Of a stretch of DNA of 64,000 bases, positions 12,004 through 23,420 are shown one piece after another. The notes beneath the pieces are model-generated. The model saw only the letters and a program-made list of their open reading frames with translations, made no database searches and was not told the origin of the DNA. The stretch lies in assembly GCA_023653785.1 (NCBI GenBank), contig JAMKCH010002982.1:22693-86692 (forward strand), in the 5' to 3' direction. How positions within the stretch are numbered: the first letter of the stretch is position 1; each line of letters opens with the position of its first letter. The DNA comes from Ophioderma brevispina (lineage: Eukaryota > Echinodermata > Ophiuroidea > Amphilepidida > Ophiodermatidae). Made by a program: the position numbers and the translations under genes.

Positions 12004-13489
12004 CCATAGTTGTTTTAACAAGCGACTCTTTCAGTTGAATCATTCACATTCAAAATGATTCACTTGCTCATCTCTGCCTTTAATTTAAATAACTAATGAT
12101 TGTATTGATAAGGTCACAGCCAAAAAGGTTTGCCGTTATCCACACTGGCCAATCAAGGCCAGATCCCCTTGCACTATCTACAACAAATGCTGTGTATATG
12201 ATTAGCACCTTTTTTGGTCTTTCATGGATTCTGGAATGAGTCAAGGGGTTGCGGAAAAGTTGGGAGTTGGAATCACCAAATCTATTAGACAATGCCAGCA
12301 TACAGGTACCTGGTCCTAAATTGATTTAGCATTTGGCACAATCTAGATCGAACTGTCATATTAGATTATGGACCAGATACAGAAAAAACAATGATTCAGC
12401 AATACATGAATAGATAAATCTAGCCACTGCTAACTCAACACAAGAATGTCAATTATTTGTCCTTGATTTGAACAGGTATGCTTATGTAGCTAAAGCTTTT
12501 CATGTGGTCAATATTTCATTGGATATTACGACCCATTATCAACATTATTATGTTTTGAAGAATCTTCCGTCCTATATGACTATACACATGCTGGGAAACC
12601 AATAAAAACACTTCTCAATAAATCTAGCTCTCTCGAAACGAAACTTTGGTGTCCAAATACTTCCACCACTGGGACTCAATCCCCCTTAAATTTCATGAAT
12701 TTTAAACCGACGTATTTCCTTGAGAGGCAGTTTATGTATGTGCACCCTGGTAACAAGAAAGTATTTAAGCAGATGTGTACCGAAACCAACTAGGTAAAAA
12801 CCGTCTTGGTAGTAATACGTTGGCCCGCCATGTTCGTCGAATACCAACACGGATATTGTGACGTGACGGCAAAGGATTCAGGCTAACTGTGTACCCGGAA
12901 GTAAGTAGCGTCAAGTGGTAACGTGTGCACATGAATTCCGGTCATGTCATGTAATTTTGCATCGTATGTGTCAAGGATGCGTGTTTTGATTTACCTAGGC
13001 GAGACGAGATGGCTATTTGCTGGTGGAAGTAGATTGTCAACAATAAAATGGATTGATTAAAGGTGTGGATTAGTTGCCCACACCGGAGAGTACAGCCGCG
13101 CTATTGAAGTAAAGATTTTCAGTCAGTTGAAGCTCTAAATTGGTAATCGCTTGATCCAGTTTCAGTACTAGTAGCAATGTGGCCATGGCATAACTCATGA
13201 ACTTGTTCAAGTTGTTGACTGCGAGTCTTTGATAGTAAAGAGCAACTCAGCGAAATCTCTGAAAGTTGAAACAATTTCTGTTTGACGTCCGCCACGACGC
13301 GGAGATAATTAACAAAATGGATCTCTATAAAACATCAGATCGGCGATTTGAAATTGTCATTGAAGAGGGTGTAGACAGGGATGTATTTTTGACAGAGAAA
13401 CAATTGGCCCCAAGTTAATGAACTGGACCAAGCTAAAGTTTTAATTAAAAATGTGTATCAGTATATAGGACACAAAATTCCCAAAACAT
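12004..13489. other. No established gene; a small ORF with good start context at 13317-13418
   Basis: Most of this stretch shows nothing. 12820-13320 is richer in CpG than its surroundings. It is followed by aacaaaATGG and a 33-codon frame (13317-13418) beginning M-D-L-Y-K-T-S-D-R-R-F-E. This could be a fragment of a 5' exon or of a transposon, but no splice donor, family match or conservation can be shown. Treat it as a weak candidate only. Confidence 0.2.
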
Positions 13490-13655
13490 AATAATGATAA
13501 AACTGGATTCTTGTGTTCGCCCATACCCAAATTTATTGGTCTCGCTATGAGTTGAAAAAATATTGGGCTCGACTGCGTCTCGCCCAATATTTTTTTTCAA
13601 CTCATAGCTTGACCATAAATTTGGTATTGGACTTAAAGAATCCAATTTTATACCA
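13490..13655. mobile_element. Hairpin-forming MITE-like element
   Basis: Arms of about 65 bp: cccaaatttattgg (13526) pairs with ccataaatttggt (13612), ctatgagttgaaaaaatatt pairs with aatattttttttcaactcatag, and tgggc pairs with gccca at the tip. Outer parts (aaactggattctt with aagaatccaatttt) extend the stem. The centre reads tcgactgcgtctcg. Confidence 0.65.
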
Positions 13656-13869
13656 CTCTTCCCTTCCAAAACAAAACATAAATGACCCCAAAAAATGAAA
13701 TTCTTAACCACTTCTCAAGACAGGCAGTCAGTTCCTTTCATTTGTGTAACATTTGGGGCATTTGCACATTAAAAATTGTCAAGATATGAACAAATTCATC
13801 CAAGAAACAGACTAATATGTCTTTAAAATTTTGATAGCCATATTGTAGTAGTCCAAAGTAGCCCAATTG

Positions 13870-14130
13870 GGCATTAAGCACAGTGTTGGCAACACTGCCA
13901 ATCACAAACAGTTGCAGTGTTGCCAAACCTGCGATTTGGTAGCCCAATTGGGCGACTTGGAAAGGCTTACCGCGACGCCCAAAATTTTTACCGCGATTTC
14001 TTGGTCAAATTTTTAATACAGGTTTCTATGGAACTTCCGGTGTTGCCCGCGACTTTTTAGCGATTTGGGCGACTTTCCGACCTCATTTACTGCGATTTGG
14101 GCAAATTATTTTTGGCAACCCTGAACAGTT
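13870..14130. repeat. Dispersed repeat with gttgcc/ggcaac ends, copy 1
   Basis: Contains cagtgttgccaaacc, cgatttggtagcccaattgg and gcgac, then several cgatttgggc motifs, and closes with tttttggcaaccctgaacag. The first part recurs at 19119-19190 (acagtgttgccaaaccc ... cgatttggttgcccaattgg). Opposed gttgcc and ggcaac ends suggest a TIR element, but the boundaries are not secure. Confidence 0.45.
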
Positions 14131-14641
14131 GCAGAATCCAGACCACAGACAGCATACCTGTAAAACTCAATTCCAAAATGGCTGACAGAGACCGATAGCA
14201 GTATTGGGAGCATACATGTATATCATTGTGTTCATTTACAACTTGTACAAGACCACATAAATAGACCTAACATCATCTATCAAAATAGAATACACATGGA
14301 TTATAATACATTCGGTGTATAATACACTGTGCGTACTGTACATGTGCATTAACGTGGCATAGTATGCAGGCACATGCATGGTTACACAAAATATTTAGTT
14401 GAGAACAAACTCTAGTATTCATCGTAAAATATTGATACATCAAAGCATTGTCCAAATATGTTATTGCCATTGGTACATAATAGTTGATATATGTTCTGAC
14501 ATAGCTAATGTCACATGACTACATATCACTACACAGCCAAAAATTCACACCTTTGCTTTAGGTGGTACTGTACTGCAACTGCTGCCCGAGCGCCCAATGT
14601 GATAAGTACCCTACATAAAATAAGTACATGAGCACACTGAG
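14131..14641. other. No gene seen
   Basis: No supported feature in this spacer. Confidence 0.4.
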
Positions 14642-14808
14642 TACCTGCGGAGTCCCCGTGACCCGACCCACTTTTTTTTCTGACACACTTATGAATTCGG
14701 AAACCCCTGACGGAATAAAGCATGTTTATTCTGTTAAAGTTTCCGAATTCATAAGTGCGTCAGAAAAAGGTGTGTCATATGGGTCATGTTACGGAAAGTC
14801 CTGTGTAC
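14642..14808. mobile_element. MITE family A, copy 2
   Basis: A clear foldback: ctgacacacttatgaattcg (left) pairs with cgaattcataagtgcgtcag (right), and ccgtgaccc pairs with gggtcatgttacgg. The loop is cctgacggaataaagcatg. Same plan as 3964-4108 and 54041-54185. This is the best preserved stem of the three. Confidence 0.75.
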
Positions 14809-15446
14809 CTGCTACATTGTAGCCATGCCGAAATTATGTACCCAGTAGGTACCACATAGGTAGATATGGGTCACTTCAGAGTACAACACTGGTTGAGTAC
14901 TTGGACCTGGACCTGCTACAGGTCCGGGACCTGCAGTGTGCACCCTGAATTACCTAAACAGTTGATTTGGCATAGATACCTAGAGAGTGGGTACTCTGCA
15001 TCTGCAGTCAACCCCCACCGGCACTACCAGCTAGATAGAGGAATGATAAAGTAATACTGTATGTATTAAATGCTGATGTTATGTATTGACAAGCCAACCC
15101 TGAGGATTTGAATATGGTCTCCAAGGACCAGATCACAAAACTTTCACTGGTCAGTAGACGTAAGTGGACTCTAAACCAAGTTACACACAAACTTGGCCCC
15201 ATTCAGGAGTACTCCCATTCATCAAAGGTACAGTATACTCCATTTCCCTACCTCTGTGCAGTGACGTCAGCACGAGATTTGATGGTTGCAATAGTAAACC
15301 CTGCATGCTGGCTTAAAGCGCAGGCGTTTTTACACGCGCACTTCAAATACGGCAGTCGTTGCACGCTTGCGCAAAAAAGCTGGTCGAGTTAGACCGACAT
15401 CACGTCAACTGCAGCGGAGTATAGAAATGAACTATAGTCCCCTGGG
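14809..15446. other. No gene seen
   Basis: No recognised ORF. Contains short direct repeats of ggacctg near 14903-14933. Confidence 0.4.
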
Positions 15447-15590
15447 GTTGATTTCAGAAAGACTTTACGACACATCGTAAACCCATCTTAAGTCAAATGC
15501 ATCACAAGTAATAGGGATTTCTAACAGTAACTTACAATGCGTTTACTTATGATGGGTCGTACGACGAGTTGAATTTGTTGTGAAATCCTG
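15447..15590. repeat. Imperfect inverted repeat
   Basis: gatttca and acgacacatcgtaaaccc at the left are mirrored by gggtcgtacgacga and tgtgaaatcc at the right, giving a weak palindrome about 140 bp long. Possibly a decayed MITE. Low certainty. Confidence 0.35.
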
Positions 15591-15894
15591 GTAAGACGGA
15601 CTAATCATGTGACATAAGCTTATGTTGAACAATTCAGGTGCAATGTGCGGAAGACATTCATTTTAATGGTTACAATGGGAGACGTGGCTATCTACCATTA
15701 TATGATTTGTTCGCACAACAAGAGTTACATTACAAAGTCGCTTTAGATTACAAGTACACCTTAATATTGTACATTTTACTTTAAAGCTTTAAATTTTAGT
15801 GCCTTGCATTCTAATATTAGTGGACATTGAATAGTCCAATTATACCATGTATTCCATTCATTTGACATAATGAAAACATTAACATACATTATTT

Positions 15895-16295
15895 TATGGT
15901 GTCAGGTCAGGTTTGCTTTGAGGGCCTGCTACTGGTATCCTGGTAACCAGTACTACCTGTCCCAGGGCCGAGTTGTCCGCGGCTAAACCGTCACCCCCAT
16001 CGGATTTCTGATGAGGAGGGTAGCTGGTTACCCTGGTAGAAGGAAAAAGAAGATCTACCTACAAGGGCGTCAGCTCTGGAGAGCTAATGGTGGCCATCCA
16101 GCACATGCTGCCTTGCATGGTGGGCGTGGTTGCCCAAAGGCTAGGCCCACCGCCGAAAACTGTGGATTGACGTCAGGAAGGGCATCCGGTCAATTATCTT
16201 TGCTCCAATAAATCCTCACACAGCAGTATTGCTGAGTGAGGTGTATCCGGCCACCCTCGTTAACGGGGACAAAACCGGATTTAAAACTTTAGTAT
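15895..16295 (+). mobile_element. Non-LTR retrotransposon 3' end, RTE-like
   Basis: A GC-rich block with gtcaggaagggcatccggtc (16172) followed by a conserved tail: gctccaataaatcctcacac, tgaggtgtatccggccac, ggacaaaac, ggatttaaaactt and a final taacTAAC motif. The last 120 bp recur at 57962-58095, again ending in taactaactaac. Shared 3' ends with a short simple-repeat tail are the mark of 5'-truncated non-LTR retrotransposition. The 'agggcatccgg' tail is typical of RTE elements as I recall them, but no reverse transcriptase is present to confirm the clade. Confidence 0.55.
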
Positions 16296-19118
16296 AACTA
16301 ACATTTTGCATTGAGCAAAAATGGCTACAACCCAAAGCCATACTTCATAACAATACAATTTTTGTTTGCAAAGGTACATCTAAGCATCTTCAATTTTTTA
16401 ACTTAATATCTCTAACAAAAACCTGCAGCAACATTTATGGAAACAGGATTTCAGCAATAGTTTTTTTCAATTCATGGTAAAATTTTTTTTTTAACTCAAT
16501 TTATCTGAGAACAGACATACCCAAATTTCTATTTTTTCTGCGCTAAAACGCTGTGGCGCCATATTTTGCCACACGTGCAATCCTGGTTGAACCATCATTA
16601 GAGTTCATAGCCATTGATTATTATTACGCGGTAATTAATTAAATGATCGAATTATTTACTGCGTTAAAACTAAGGTCCAAGCATGCACATAACAATTACA
16701 ATATAACACCAGACAGAGCTGGGTTGTTTCCTTATTTCCAAGGTTTGATATTTTTTAATAGCACTTCTCCCCCTCATTTACAAATGGTAGAGATGCATTT
16801 TTTACAATAGTAATTTGTTATTAAAAGGGGTACACTACTTTGGCAATTTAGTACTATGATAAATTAATGACAAGAGGTTTGTATCCCTAATGGTATTGGA
16901 AATTTTATTACAGATAAGTTAAATTGTACTGCACCTAGTATATGCATGGTCCGTGGTGCATATTACCGTAAGCACTCGAGGTATAAAGCCCCCCACCCCC
17001 CCCAAAGGGAGATTTTACTTCAAAATAGGTTGTGCTTATCCCGGGGAGGGGGGAAAATTCAGATACAAAATTGCAATAAATATCATTTCAAGAGCCTATT
17101 TTTTTACCAGATACCGCTTAATGTAAGCTGGCAAGGTCTACCTTATTTGTAAGCTTATATTAAAAACATTAAATAAAAGTTCAATTGTCCCATCTCATTC
17201 ATCAAATTACAGCAAAACAAGCCATCCCAATGCATGTGGCCCTATTTTGATGCCTATAGAATAGTTAAAATGTGATTTTGTTTTGTAAGTACTGCTACAT
17301 TGTTTCCCAAATGCTAAATAACCACCCCTGGGCTTATACACGTTTGTAGGCTAGCTCCTGTATTTTCTTTCTTTTTCTTTTCTTTCAAAAATTGGGGGTG
17401 GCTTATACCAAAGGTGCTTATCTACCCGAGTGGTTAAGGTAATCACTTCTCACACCATATCATGGTGAGAAATATAATGGTAACATGTTAAATAAAATGG
17501 TCTTTCCGTTAAAGGATAAAAAATACACAAAGCAAAAAAGAAACTTCTATATCAGTAACATAAATATTTTTAAACCCAACTTGAAAATAAACCGCTAACA
17601 TAATATTTGCAAAACCAAAAAACCCAAATTCGGTTAATGTACATTTTGAGAAATCTCTTCTTTGCAGAAATTTATTTTTTACCAGCTGCAACAACATGCA
17701 GCAGAGTTGTTAGAATCATTTGGCTGGGTATTTTTTTCATAAATGAAGTAATAAGAATTAACTTCAAAATGTGGAAAGATAGAAGGAATTCAAATTAAAG
17801 ACAATGTCCTGAAGAATATACTTTTGTTTATTTATCATATTATCAATAATGAAACACTTACCTAAAAGACCACTTTTTCAGGGGAAGTTCCAAATGGGAC
17901 TTCCATGTCAACTGGTTAGTGAGTGTTACTAAAAACTGAATGCGTTTGCTGTTAAAAGGCAAAGCTGGATCGTAAGCCAGATTGTTTAAATTTGTTTTTG
18001 GTGATAGAGAATCACCCAACTTAAGGGTCGACCTGGAGGATGTATTGAGTCCATCCCACAATGCCCAGTTGGGGAACTTTTCCACCTCAATAGGTCAATG
18101 TGAATCCCACAAAAATCCGATTCTTAACACTAAAACCTTGAACGTTACACTTTTACACAAAAAAGCCCTTCATTCCTCTGAGAGAAATGTACATGTTTAT
18201 AAGCCACTGCCTCTACACAATTGATAGAGGGGGTCTGAATCGCCGATTAGAACAACAGGAGTTGTTTTTACCTTTTTTTTTCCTTCCGCAATTATGGGCA
18301 GGAACATGCATAAACACCTGCTGGTGCACATATTCCACACAGATGCTCTATTGTTATACAAAATTATCCTTTAAAACTTTGACAATATTGTGAAGGCCAA
18401 ATTGCGCAGGGCAAAATGCAATTTCCCTGTGGTTTTCAACCGGCGACCTATTCAGGTGCACCAGACCCGCTATCCATGGTGTAGAGGTCAGTGTAAATGA
18501 AGCCCACTATACCCTTTAAAGTGATTGGGCTGGGGCTTCCTTAATTGGACTAGCATATATAAAAGATCATAAAATAACCTCAAATTTAAGGGAGCGATCA
18601 ATATTTGAAGTAGTAAGAAATGAGCAATTTTGTACTTTTGTGATCCACCTTAGTTATAATCCCCAATTTCTACCTTAACATTGACCAAAGTTTCAACAAT
18701 TGACGGCACAAATTCCACTGCTGTAAGCCTCACTCAACACAGGCTTTTAAAGGATACATACTATGCTACATGTTCCCCAAATTCTGTTGAATGGCATTAG
18801 GCAAAAAAATTGTTTCCAGTAGGCCGCAAGCATTTTGGAGCCATAGTTCAGCGATAGAAAATTTTATTTCTAAAAAAAATATATAAGTGATCCCAAATCG
18901 ATATTTTTGTTTTATAATTTGACAGTCAAATATGGTTTGCAACTGTTTTGACTTTACCATTTCTGGGGAAAATCGTTTTCAAAAAATTTTAAAAATAAGT
19001 AAATAAGAAAACCCACATTTGCATTTAAGTTTTTGAACTACCTTCTGGTAAACAAACTTGTTTATATTTTTGGCCTTATTGCCATATGGAAGCTCTGTCA
19101 CATATCTCTCAGCTGCTA
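16296..19118. other. No gene recognised
   Basis: A long AT-rich stretch without shared repeats. A C-rich patch lies at 16990-17010 and a CT-rich run at 17363-17390. A small dyad (ttctcaCACCATatCATGGTgagaa) lies at 17448-17471. An 80-codon frame at 17982-18224 is not recognised. Confidence 0.4.
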
Positions 19119-19190
19119 CAAACAGTGTTGCCAAACCCACGATTTGGTTGCCCAATTGGGCAACTTCGGAAGGCTCACAAGCAGTGGACA
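19119..19190. repeat. Dispersed repeat with gttgcc ends, copy 2 (partial)
   Basis: Matches 13905-13965 over acagtgttgccaaacc, cgatttggt, gcccaattggg and a following gcaactt...ggaaggct. Truncated relative to the first copy. Confidence 0.5.
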
Positions 19191-19766
19191 AATGCACTGG
19201 ACTTATGCAGTGGTGAATATAATGCAATATTGCTTCCTCAACAATACTTGGAGAACAAGGACATAATGAGTATCCTTAAATCAGTCTCCTACTACAATAA
19301 ACTTTGCACATTCATAATCCACAAAATGTCGTACAACAGTCAAGTAATAAGCTTATTGTAATAGATTTCAGCTACAAGTCACAGGCACAACTGAAAATGA
19401 ATGCTCTCTTTGCAAATATACATATAACATATTGTTTCTATCCTGTATATTATTTGCAGTATACATACACACTAAACACGTATGACCAAAATATCTTTCT
19501 CCAAGCCTCACCGTCAAAAATAATCACAACAACAAAATATTAAGTTATGTATATCATGGAATGTTCTTAAATCTACGTTGTTGGTTAAGAGGCCGGTACA
19601 GATTGTTGATCTCAGGGATGCATAAAGCTTTTTTTTCTTCTTTCTCAGGAGCCAGTGACTAAAGTCAAGCATTTCCTCAAATAAATTCCCAAAGGATAAC
19701 TTAGTACTTCATAGGATTTCCCAGGAACTGCCTGTCAACCCGTCCTTCACTTTATGCAACCCTGCG

Positions 19767-19920
19767 AGTGGGTAACATTTCATATAGAAGTCCCATGGAT
19801 GCAAATGAGGTATTACAATTGATTCCGTCATGCACTGTATGACGTTGTGCAGTAGCGCTTGACGGAATAAATGGCAAGATCTCATTTGCATCCATGGGAC
19901 TTTTATATGAAACGTCTACT
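19767..19920. mobile_element. MITE family E, copy 1, with octamer motifs in both arms
   Basis: A 154-bp foldback. The left arm has catatagaagtcccatggat followed by gcaaatga. The right arm has tcatttgcatccatgggac followed by ttttatatga. The interior gattccgtcatgcactgtat pairs partly with gcgcttgacggaat. A second, nearly identical copy is at 45282-45429. Each arm contains ATGCAAAT, here at 19799-19806 and, inverted, at 19884-19891. No ORF. Confidence 0.8.
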
Positions 19921-19969
19921 TGGGAGTGGTTCATACTCTGCTACAACTGCAATGCAATGCTTTATCTGT

Positions 19970-20265
19970 GCGTGACTTAAGCTTTACCCGAGTACCGAGT
20001 CAGTGGAAGAGACTGCAGATGACAGGCCAGATGAATACATCAAGAAATGGGATTTCATCAGGATAAATTATGCTCAAATAAAATGTAATTTCATGTTTCA
20101 ATATAAACTTTATTTTTTGACATTTCACTGACTTAAGCTTTATTCTGGTACAGGGTCAATGGAAGAGGCAGCAGATATAAGGACAGATGAATTTATCAAA
20201 AATGATTTCATCAGGATAAATTATGCCCAAATAAATCTCACTTTTGACATTTCATGTGTAAATAT
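19970..20265 (+). repeat. Direct tandem duplication, unit about 158 bp
   Basis: Two head-to-tail copies. Each opens with tgacttaagcttta and carries ggaagag, gcagat, gacagatgaat or its variant, atttcatcaggataaattat, gctcaaataaa or gcccaaataaa, and a closing tttgacatttca. The two units differ by small indels and substitutions. Confidence 0.65.
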
Positions 20266-21838
20266 GAAGAAATACAGAATTTAAACATTGTGATGGAAAG
20301 ATGAGACAGCAATGCATTGACCAAGATTAGAATATAATGTTAAGATATAATTGGAAAATGTTGAATTTATCAATGCAAATCTAAAACAAAACTTCCGAAT
20401 TCAGCAAGAAACATTTCTCTGATATTGAGCATTAAACCATCCCCCACAGGTGTGGATGGGTGTATACAAAACAAATCAAATGATGTTAGTACAACACCGA
20501 CTCTGTCATGTCCAACATTATACCATCAAACTCTTAGTCATATCCTGACGTCATTCAGTGGTCGTTTGGACTTCACACTGATGAAATTGCATTGCAGCAA
20601 TGGGACTATGAATTATGGAGCCTTTGTTTTCTAATTACATCTCACTCAATTTAGTGCAAATTTCAGTTGTTTTCAAAATTGTATCATTTTCAGACATATT
20701 CATCTGTGCCTGACCAAAATGCACTTCCATAAAATGCATTACAAGATGTAGAAGACGTGTGCGTCGGCAAAGGCCCCACAGATTCTGACAGCTACTGCGG
20801 CATTTTGCTGCACTGATTTAGTGAACTGTAATTGCAGCAAATCATGAACACATCATTACAATTATACAATACTGTTACATACTTAAAAGCAATGAATACT
20901 GATTACATATTTTGAGAGGTGTGATGTTTACCGCTTTGAAAATAGCACATTTATACAAAGCTGGTCCAATAAGGTTGTACAAACCCTCACAACAAGTCTT
21001 TCTGGAGTTGTTTTTAATTACAATTTGGCTAAATTCAGGATGAAATGAATAAACTCCAAAGAGACTTATTGAGATTCTGCAAGACAAATATATTTTGCAC
21101 ATAATATTTTTGCAAAAATTGAAACCACTGACAACATTATGGCTTCACTTTGAAGGCTAGTTATTGCTCTCTCACACCTTTGGACACATTTCAATGGCCA
21201 ATGAAAAGGGGATAAAGGGGATCCCTCAAAGTCCTGAAATTGGTTGAAACTGACCAATTCCCTCTGTCATTGCATGTGGGAGTCAGAATGATAATATATT
21301 ATGGAAATAAATTTGACTCCGAGTCCGATACTCCCATTGGTCAAGCCACAATCACTAACACCGATACAACATGGTCCCCCAGGTGTGTCAGAAAGGCAGC
21401 AGGTATCATCCAAGCTCATCTGAACAGAGATGAGGGGCAATATCAACTTTTGATATAAGTAATGTACATCACACCCAAGGCAGAGGTCATTGAACTGTGC
21501 CCATTGGTAATGAGTCTGTGGAAGCTTGGGGAGTGTTCTCAAACTTTTTACAACCAGTACAAATATGATGAGCGAAGAAATTATACAAGACTTGCATCAC
21601 CATTTTTGGGGTTAAAAAACTAGAGCAATTTAGGTCTTTCATATAATAGTGAATAAAGCACAGGAAATATTTAAAAATAATATCCAGCACCATTAGTCAT
21701 GCCTAATTCACAAAGGTTCATCACAAGGTCAGTTTGTGCAATATATCTTTTTTTTTTTAAAGAATTCTCTACCTTGTCATCAAATTCCCACTCTACATGC
21801 CTCTATATTAATGAAGCCGTTTCCTGGTGTCCTCGTCT
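20266..21838. other. Downstream of the carrier gene; no further feature
   Basis: Minus-strand 3' flank or 3' UTR of the carrier whose stop codon is at 21839-21841. I could not choose a polyadenylation site. Other short frames here are not recognised. Confidence 0.35.
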
Positions 21839-22070
21839 TCACTTGTGGATTCCTAACACATACTCCCCAACGCCAATGAAGTAGACTCCCTGAGCGATTC
21901 CAAAGAGTGGGGCAATGACCAGGGCACGGCACATGCCCCCCCCCCCCCCTTTGAAGAAGGCCGAGACGCCCATCTGTTTTCAAGCAGGTGGTGGCACAGT
22001 CAAACGGATGCCTTTGTATGTGTGGTCCCCGTGGGCAGGTCAATCAAACTGCAGACGAGTTTTCACACCA
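21839..22070 (-). CDS. SLC25A22: Mitochondrial glutamate carrier, terminal exon
   Basis: Terminal coding exon of an SLC25A22/A18-type carrier, which moves glutamate with H+ across the inner mitochondrial membrane. Minus-strand reading gives, in order, V-V-K-T-R-L-Q (end of the third PxDxxK helix), a linker, [22 protein letters not shown] (the [DE]G-x4-[FWY][KR]G matrix motif), and [18 protein letters not shown], ending about 12 residues later in H-K and stop TGA at 21839-21841. The last block is highly characteristic of glutamate carriers. The acceptor is TTTTTATCCAG, with the exon starting at 22070. The reading frame is broken at least three times: an extra TG in V-V-K, a shift between Y-K-G-I and D-C, and an extra G after T-D-G. 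A 14-base G run adds glycines in the F-K-G region without shifting frame. This is either a decayed copy or assembly indels. Confidence 0.8.
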
Positions 22071-23119
22071 CTGGATAAAAATAATTTGGAAGTTTTGATG
22101 ATAATAATTCGGCTAGCTTTGATTTGAAAATGTTATACAAGTAGGTTGCATATTAAGTTTGCAAATTTGCATCAAGGAGAAAGAAAACAATTTTTTAACC
22201 AGACCCTGTCACATTACAGTGGGTTACAAAAGTTTTACTCATGAACATGTACAAGTTCGGCTTTTTGGACCCTAGAATACTTCTTTTTTAAATTATGAAT
22301 ACATTCTTTTCAAATAGCGGGGTGATCATTTGGAGGGGTCTTTGTCAAATGTGCATGCTTTAGCAATGTGGGTTTGTAAATGGCCAAAAAGCATGGTTTT
22401 TTGAGAGTTGAAGAATGTGCGTATTCCTTAAAAACCATATAAAAACTAAAAAGTGTGGTAAATTGTTTAAAGCAAGAGTTTTGTATCTCTACCTAAGCTA
22501 AAAAGCTCTGACGATTGCAACTAACCTACTTCATTGCTCTTATTTGCTTCCGTATTTCTGGCGAACTCGAACTCTACGATGCTATCTGTTGTAATTGAAA
22601 ATCTATACTTATATACACTCCCTGGGTGTGATTTCAACTTGCAGTAATTTGCATGCACAGGGCAGTTGGTCTCATTGGGGGTAGGTAGGTAGGCATTTTG
22701 GAATTGAGCAGGTTGACCTGTGTTTGTTGAACTTACAATCATAGGGTTGACTATGATTGAATCCTGGTGGCAGCAAAACACACCTTGCCAAAATGAATGA
22801 CCAAACGGGCCTTAGCCGTTTTCTCGTCAATCCACACCCCTAAGGATAAAGATTAAATATTCAATAATCAATATTAGTATGAAAATTTTATGTTCACTTA
22901 TTTGGGCCAGACAATCGTTCTCTTTTTTTTTTGTGATAAACTGAACTCTTTCTCTACAAGGGTTTTGCAATAGGGATAACTTACAAGGCAACTTGTGTTG
23001 AGTGAAAATTAGCTGACCCATCCCACTTTCTTAACATTTGATAGGACCAAAACAAAATTTGGTTCAGAAAAAAATAGAACAATCAAATTGGTCCAACTGA
23101 CCGCTTGTGGCGCCTGTCG
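22071..23119 (-). other. Carrier intron sequence
   Basis: Lies between carrier exons. The exon expected here or further right, for the start of the third carrier repeat (S-F-L-A-G-C ... N-P-C-D), was looked for on the minus strand and not found. AT-rich with no other features. Confidence 0.4.
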
Positions 23120-23420
23120 TCGCGGTTTGTGAATGATAGGCCTCATATGACCGTTGACCTTGATATAAGACCTTTGACCTCATAACAATCAAGGGTTTTG
23201 CATGTAATCGTCCATAAACCAAGTTTGGTTCCAATTGAACTTCACTTTTTAATTGAGGTCAATTTACAAATTTTCAACCTATCTTACACCTTGACCCAAC
23301 ATGACCTTTGACATTGGTATTCGACCTTTGACCGTCATCACAAATGGGGAAGTCCATGTTTGCACTCTGTTAATGCAAGTTAGTGTTTAAATCCATCAAA
23401 TATGGGATATTGGCAGTAAA
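23120..23420 (+). repeat. TGACC-rich dispersed repeat, copy 2
   Basis: Same order as the copies at 91-545 and 51905-52300: tttgacctcataaca, aagtttggttccaattgaa, ttttaattgaggtcaattt, ttttcaacct, then ccaacatgacctttgac and tcgacctttgacc. Divergent and shorter, lacking the cacacatc and ccagctatagctgg tail. Confidence 0.6.
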
